From: Bacteroidota bacterium
GTDB lineage: Bacteria; Bacteroidota; Bacteroidia; Bacteroidales; Lentimicrobiaceae
Assembly (NCBI GenBank): GCA_009773515.1
Contig: WSXX01000002.1
Location: 62,001 to 126,000 of the forward strand
Direction of reading: 5' to 3'
DNA: 64,000 nucleotides
Position 1 is the first letter of the stretch. Each line of letters starts with the position of its first letter. A model generated the notes under the pieces. The model had not been told where the DNA came from. It did no database searches and worked only from the letters and a program-made list of their open reading frames with translations. Position numbers and translations under genes: made by a program. Shown piece after piece: positions 60,318 to 64,000 of the stretch.

Positions 60318-60522
60318 TACTAAATCCCGTAGGGATTGCCCAATAATAACCCCCAATGCAATTTGGGGACGTGCAGTACGAACTGAAAAACAGAACCCCG
60401 TAGTGGGTTCCCCCCAAATAAAGGGCAACCCCTACAGGGTTGTCTTTTATGCCGATAGAATAACCCCCGGTTGGGCAAGCCGAACCGGGGGTTATTAAAG
60501 GGAAACTCCTAACGGAGTTTTT
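60318..60522 (+). repeat. Cluster of GC-rich palindromes (REP-type) upstream of hemW terminus
   Basis: Several hairpins lie in the gene-free gap 60145-60531: AATCCC/GGGATT (60323-60337), CCCCCAAT..ATTTGGGG (60350-60369), AACCCC/GGGTT (about 60395), AACCC/GGGTT in the 60426-60444 block, a perfect 14-bp AATAACCCCCGGTT/AACCGGGGGTTATT (60459-60496), and AAACTCC/GGAGTTT (60503-60520). They form a dense REP-like cluster, like those at 13.7 and 20.3 kb. The part 60145-60317 shows nothing else. Confidence 0.75.
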
Positions 60523-60531
60523 CTGCAGGCA

Positions 60532-61659
60532 CTAGGCAACAAACAGGTCTGCAGCAATTCCATCTGCCATAAGTTTTCCTGATAAGGTCAGCTTGTAAAT
60601 ATGGTTTGATTCAATAACAAGGTCAGATTCAATGAATTTCTGTATGCGGTTGATAAATTCTGAATGGCAGGTTTCGCCAAACTGCCGGTTTATTACCTCA
60701 GAATTGCAGCCCCACATGGTTCTCAGCCCGGTCATTACGTATTCATTGTAAAGCTGTTCATTCGAAAGCTGTTCTGATTCAAAAGGAAAACTGTTTTCTG
60801 AAATTGATTTGATGTATTCAGCAATGCCTGATACATTCCACTGCCTTGAATTACCGTTAAAAGAGTGTGCAGAAGGCCCTAATCCCAGATAAGGTTCTCT
60901 TTGCCAATAGGCTGTGTTGTGCTTTGCAAAATATCCGGGAAGGCAGAAATTCGAAATTTCGTAATGCAGAAATCCATTTCCCTCCATCATCTTCATCAGT
61001 ATCTCAAAATGCCTGATTGACTGTGCTTCATCAACCGGGGCATATTTCCCTTTTCTGATCATCACGTCGAGTGCAGTGCGCGGCTCAACGGTGAGCGAAT
61101 ATGCTGAAATATGCTGTATTCCGGCCTTAAGTGCGGTTTCAATATTGGTTTCCCAGGCATGGTCTGTCAGCGTTGGTATCCCGTAAATAAGGTCGATGGT
61201 AAGATTTCGGAAACCTGCCTGCAAAGCCATATCAATACATTCCTTTGCTCTGCTTCCGTTATGAACCCTGTTAAGATAATGAAGATCTTCGTCTCTGAAC
61301 GACTGAATTCCAATGCTCAGTCTGTTGATTCCCATTTGTTTCCAATCATTCAGCACAATTGGTGAAATGTCATCGGGATTGGCTTCGAGCGTAATTTCTG
61401 CTCCTGAATTTATTGTGAATTTTGCATGAAGGGTTTCCATTACCCTTTTTAAAAGAGATGAATTGATGAGCGAGGGTGTTCCTCCTCCAAAATAAACCGA
61501 ATCAATCGGGACACCTTTCAGATAATGTTTCTGCTTTATGGCTTCCTGGCAGATGGAATCCAATACTTCAGGCAGCAATTTTGAGGATGCAACAGAAAAG
61601 AAGTTGCAATAATGACATTTCTGCCGGCAATACGGAATATGAATGTAGATGCCTGCCAT
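60532..61659 (-). CDS. hemW: Heme chaperone HemW (radical SAM, HemN-like)
   Basis: This 375-residue radical SAM protein has the cluster motif CRQKCHYCNF (CxxxCxxC) near the N-terminus, GGGTPSLI, the EANPDD block, LSIGIQSFRDEDL and a HYEISNF motif. HemW delivers heme rather than oxidising coproporphyrinogen; the short N-terminus without the HemN extension supports HemW over HemN. It is the last gene of the GT2-GT9-lipid kinase operon, eight bases after the kinase. Confidence 0.92.
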   Translation of the reverse strand: MAGIYIHIPYCRQKCHYCNFFSVASSKLLPEVLDSICQEAIKQKHYLKGVPIDSVYFGGGTPSLINSSLLKRVMETLHAKFTINSGAEITLEANPDDISPIVLNDWKQMGINRLSIGIQSFRDEDLHYLNRVHNGSRAKECIDMALQAGFRNLTIDLIYGIPTLTDHAWETNIETALKAGIQHISAYSLTVEPRTALDVMIRKGKYAPVDEAQSIRHFEILMKMMEGNGFLHYEISNFCLPGYFAKHNTAYWQREPYLGLGPSAHSFNGNSRQWNVSGIAEYIKSISENSFPFESEQLSNEQLYNEYVMTGLRTMWGCNSEVINRQFGETCHSEFINRIQKFIESDLVIESNHIYKLTLSGKLMADGIAADLFVA

Positions 61660-61667
61660 TGGATTTA

Positions 61668-62600
61668 TTAATCTCCTACAACCACCTGAATGCTCAGTGG
61701 AATGACCTCAAAACTCATGGGTGTATGACCCAGCGATTCGCCGTCAGTTTCCAGAAACATAGGAGGATTAGATTCAATTTGTACCTTTTCGCCCCTGAAA
61801 GTCTTTACCTGAGGCATTTTAAGATAAGACCCATCGTATAATTTTTTCACACTTCTTATCACCAGAAACCGGCTTACGCGGGTAATTACCGTAACATCAA
61901 ACAAGCCGTCATCGGGAATTGCATTTGGTGCCTGCATCATACCACCGCCATTAAATTTACAAATGGCGACACTCATGGTAAAAACATTAGCATTTAGTTC
62001 TTCATCGTCAACTGTTACGTTGACCTTACTGTCGTTGTAACTTATCAAACTGGTAAACAGACTTATCAGGTAAGAAAACGGCCCGCTCTTTCCTTCCTGT
62101 TTCACTTTGTTGGTTCTTTTGGCAACCATCGCATCGAATCCCAGCCCGGCCATATTGATAAAATGCCGGTGTTTGGGCAATTCATTGTTCATATAATGCA
62201 CTTTGCCAACATCCTGAACGCGGGTGTGCATTCTGGATATCAGATGAATAGCTTCCTTGTATCCGGAAGGAATATTGAAAGATCGCCCCCAATCGTTGCC
62301 GGTTCCTACCGGAATCATGGCAAGTGTTATATCTTTTGTGGGATATTTATTCTGCGTAAAAACACCGTTTACGACTTCATTCAGGGTGCCATCGCCTCCA
62401 ACAACAATAATTTTATGAAAACCTGCCTCTATATACTTACGGGCTAGTTTCACCGCATGATTCGGATGTTCGGTAAAAACATTGGTATAACGGATTCCTG
62501 CAGCATCCAACAATGCTGCAATTTCCAGCCAGTCTTTTTCGCCTTTTCGTCTTCCGGCATTGGGATTAACAATTACAAACCAGTCTCCGTTTGCTTCCAT
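61668..62600 (-). CDS. Diacylglycerol/lipid kinase, YegS-like
   Basis: The protein has 310 residues from ATG 62600; a TTG at 62606 overlaps the upstream stop codon and is less likely. The lipid kinase catalytic domain has FVIVNPNAGRRKGEKDW and the nucleotide loop VGGDGTLNEVVNG, then LAMIPVGTGNDWGRSF. The second domain has DGLFDVTVI and FLETDGE near the C-terminus. It likely phosphorylates diacylglycerol or a related lipid. Its tight spacing with GT9 (stop codon three bases upstream) and hemW suggests an envelope operon. Confidence 0.92.
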   Translation of the reverse strand: MEANGDWFVIVNPNAGRRKGEKDWLEIAALLDAAGIRYTNVFTEHPNHAVKLARKYIEAGFHKIIVVGGDGTLNEVVNGVFTQNKYPTKDITLAMIPVGTGNDWGRSFNIPSGYKEAIHLISRMHTRVQDVGKVHYMNNELPKHRHFINMAGLGFDAMVAKRTNKVKQEGKSGPFSYLISLFTSLISYNDSKVNVTVDDEELNANVFTMSVAICKFNGGGMMQAPNAIPDDGLFDVTVITRVSRFLVIRSVKKLYDGSYLKMPQVKTFRGEKVQIESNPPMFLETDGESLGHTPMSFEVIPLSIQVVVGD

Positions 62601-62602
62601 AT

Positions 62603-63646
62603 TCAAGGGTGTTGAAGATAAGGGTAAACCATGATTTCAAGTTTTTGTTTCACCTGTAAAGGTGTGATGTTGAGCATACACAGGCAGGGACCTGATTTGC
62701 GGCAATCGCTGCAATCTTTGTCAGCTACCAGAAAATCTGCTTTTTTGCCAAGTGGAGCCCAGCGTCCCGGGTGCATGGGTTTGATGGGTGGATAGATTCC
62801 CAGCGCGAATTTTCCCAAAGCAGCAGCCAGATGCAAAGGCCCGGTACTTGCAGCAACCATGCCGTCAGCAGACTGAATAAAGGAAATCATTTCGCCCAGA
62901 CTCATGCTTCCGGTTAAGTCGTTAACTTCACCAGCCTGCTCAAAAAAACCTTCGCTACGCAATAATTCTCCTTCCGCTTTTGTGCCGGTGATAAATATTT
63001 TAAACTTGTCAACGGGTAGTATTTTCGACAGTGCGGCAAAATTTTTACTTCCCCATTCTCTGGCACTTCCCTTTGATTTGGGATGTAAAATCAGGTTAAA
63101 GCGACTCCTCTCAATTACATCATTCAAATGTGCAGGCAATGGATCATGCTTATCGAGGCCATAATATAATGGTATTTCGTCCAATGACAGATTGGCTTTA
63201 CTAAGAATATCTGCAGACAGCATCAGGTTCAGCTGTGCTTCGTGAAGCGATGAATTTCGGCGCGAAAGTCTTACCAGATGATTACAGGAAAGCCAGTGGT
63301 ATAATCTTCCGGTTGAACCCATTCGTTCAGGAATACCAGCTTGTTTGGCCAATCGGGCAATCTCCTTCCGGGGAAAAACGTGAATAATCAAATCTGCTTT
63401 TAATTCCCTGAATCGTTGCAACTGTTCCACAACCGGAAGTGTAGAAATCTCCTGCCAATCGATAAACTCATCGATAAACGAACAGGCCCCAATCACTGAC
63501 CGGGTATAAGACTGCCCAAGAAATGCGATTCGTGCATCGGGATAATGCAATCTGAGCAATCCTGCCAAAGGAAGCGTAAGAACAACATCTCCGATACTGT
63601 CGGTGCGGCTGATCAGAATCTTTTTATACTGAGTGTCTTTCTTCAC
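62603..63646 (-). CDS. Glycosyltransferase family 9 (heptosyltransferase-like)
   Basis: This 347-residue protein starts at GTG 63646 and overlaps the upstream stop (GTGA). It opens with KILISRTDSIGDVVLTLPLAGLLR, the GT9 SxGD motif. A SLGEMISFIQSADGMVAASTGPLHLAAALG block near residue 250-280 and GIYPPIKPMHPGRW follow. The family adds heptose or related sugars to LPS core. The C-terminal CSDCRKSGPCLCMLNI could bind a metal or form a disulfide pair. It lies in an operon with GT2, lipid kinase and hemW. Confidence 0.93.
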   Translation of the reverse strand: MKKDTQYKKILISRTDSIGDVVLTLPLAGLLRLHYPDARIAFLGQSYTRSVIGACSFIDEFIDWQEISTLPVVEQLQRFRELKADLIIHVFPRKEIARLAKQAGIPERMGSTGRLYHWLSCNHLVRLSRRNSSLHEAQLNLMLSADILSKANLSLDEIPLYYGLDKHDPLPAHLNDVIERSRFNLILHPKSKGSAREWGSKNFAALSKILPVDKFKIFITGTKAEGELLRSEGFFEQAGEVNDLTGSMSLGEMISFIQSADGMVAASTGPLHLAAALGKFALGIYPPIKPMHPGRWAPLGKKADFLVADKDCSDCRKSGPCLCMLNITPLQVKQKLEIMVYPYLQHP

Positions 63647-64000
63647 TTTTTGCTGTTATTGGCTTTTTGTAATTGCCTGATTTTTCTGTATTTGAGGAAA
63701 GTAGCATAGGCCGAAATCCGTGAGATGGTAAAACCTGCTTTACCATCGAGTATGCCAAGCTTGATGATGTAGTCGCGAACGAATTTAACAACCGGACTCA
63801 GATACAATACAATCAGGTTGGTGCGTTTACCACTTTCGAATTGCGATTTTGCAAGAATACCGGTAAAATAATGGACCTGTTTGTAATGATCCTCAAGGGT
63901 GTAATAACTGTAATGCAGGATGTTACCTTTCAAATGACCGGTATTATTATCGCCCTGATAAAGTTCAAATTTATCATGAGGATTTACACCTCCCCACTTA
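63643..64000 (-). CDS. Glycosyltransferase family 2 (WaaE/KdtX-like), C-terminal fragment
   Basis: The frame is open to the end of the window, so the gene is truncated at its 5' part; about 118 codons are visible. The fragment reads KWGGVNPHDKFELYQG, then LKGNILHYSYYTLEDHYKQ and a basic tail ending KANNSKK. This GGVNPHDK/HYSY pattern is characteristic of WaaE-type GT2 enzymes of lipopolysaccharide core synthesis. The stop overlaps the GTG start of GT9 by three to four bases, showing translational coupling. It starts the visible envelope operon. Confidence 0.85.
   Translation of the reverse strand, partial: KWGGVNPHDKFELYQGDNNTGHLKGNILHYSYYTLEDHYKQVHYFTGILAKSQFESGKRTNLIVLYLSPVVKFVRDYIIKLGILDGKAGFTISRISAYATFLKYRKIRQLQKANNSKK

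Noticed and set aside
60318-60522. Possible CRISPR array
   Set aside because: The palindromes differ from each other in sequence and spacing; there is no constant repeat with unique spacers and no cas gene.

Overview
The window reads as chromosomal DNA of a free-living member of the Bacteroidota, probably near the Bacteroidales. This rests on two proteins with type IX secretion (T9SS) C-terminal sorting domains, a TonB-dependent receptor barrel, a DUF4270 lipoprotein beside glmS, a single-domain glycogen synthase, a TPR/HTH membrane regulator, and several upstream sites matching the Bacteroidota promoter -7 element TAnnTTTG. No phage, insertion sequence, CRISPR array or intact mobile element is visible. 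Family assignments come from reading motifs by eye; no database search was possible.

Layout. 1-5.8 kb: end of a TonB-type receptor, a secreted protein, a LytS/LytTR two-component pair behind a perfect palindrome, a polytopic membrane protein and an AlkD-like repair protein. 6-15.7 kb: TPR/HTH regulator, a small coiled-coil protein, a 1,514-residue T9SS mosaic protein, a PrsW protease, and a run of small secreted proteins (lipoprotein, OB-fold protein, YceI). 15.8-23.3 kb: housekeeping core with dnaG, hflX and the conserved yceD(DUF177)-rpmF-plsX-fabH cluster. 23.4-26.6 kb: a fused iron-sulfur flavoprotein that combines all three HcnA, HcnB and HcnC-like subunits. 27-31.4 kb: glycogen synthase N-domain, DUF4270 and glmS with a structured leader. 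31.5-38.3 kb: S41 protease, GH3 beta-glucosidase and a ribosomal-protection-type GTPase. 38.4-47.8 kb: tRNA-Leu(CAA), an MntP-like membrane protein, T9SS endonuclease I, queD, a large hybrid histidine kinase, U32 peptidase, PHP phosphatase, GNAT, a small P-loop kinase and a membrane protein. 48-50 kb: an AT-rich accessory patch with orphan small genes around the remnant tail of an RHS protein. 50.1-58.9 kb: M16 protease, arginine deiminase, queG, ruvB, LysE transporter and GH3-type acyl-adenylating enzyme. 59-64 kb: an EEP-family hydrolase, then a tightly packed minus-strand operon of GT2, GT9, lipid kinase and hemW.

Between genes there are at least three interspersed repeat families. (i) A roughly 75-80 nt element with inverted ends, four copies (33.7, 45.0, 46.5 and 55.3 kb). 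(ii) Paired GC-rich hairpins of REP type (13.7, 18.9, 20.3 and 60.3-60.5 kb). (iii) Short CTGAGC..GTCGAAG palindromes (16.1 and 48.5 kb), the first lying inside a hexanucleotide array.

The best candidates for something undescribed are the 75-80 nt repeat family, the HcnABC-like triple fusion, the structured glmS leader and the RHS-tail/orphan gene patch. None is proven here to be a new system.
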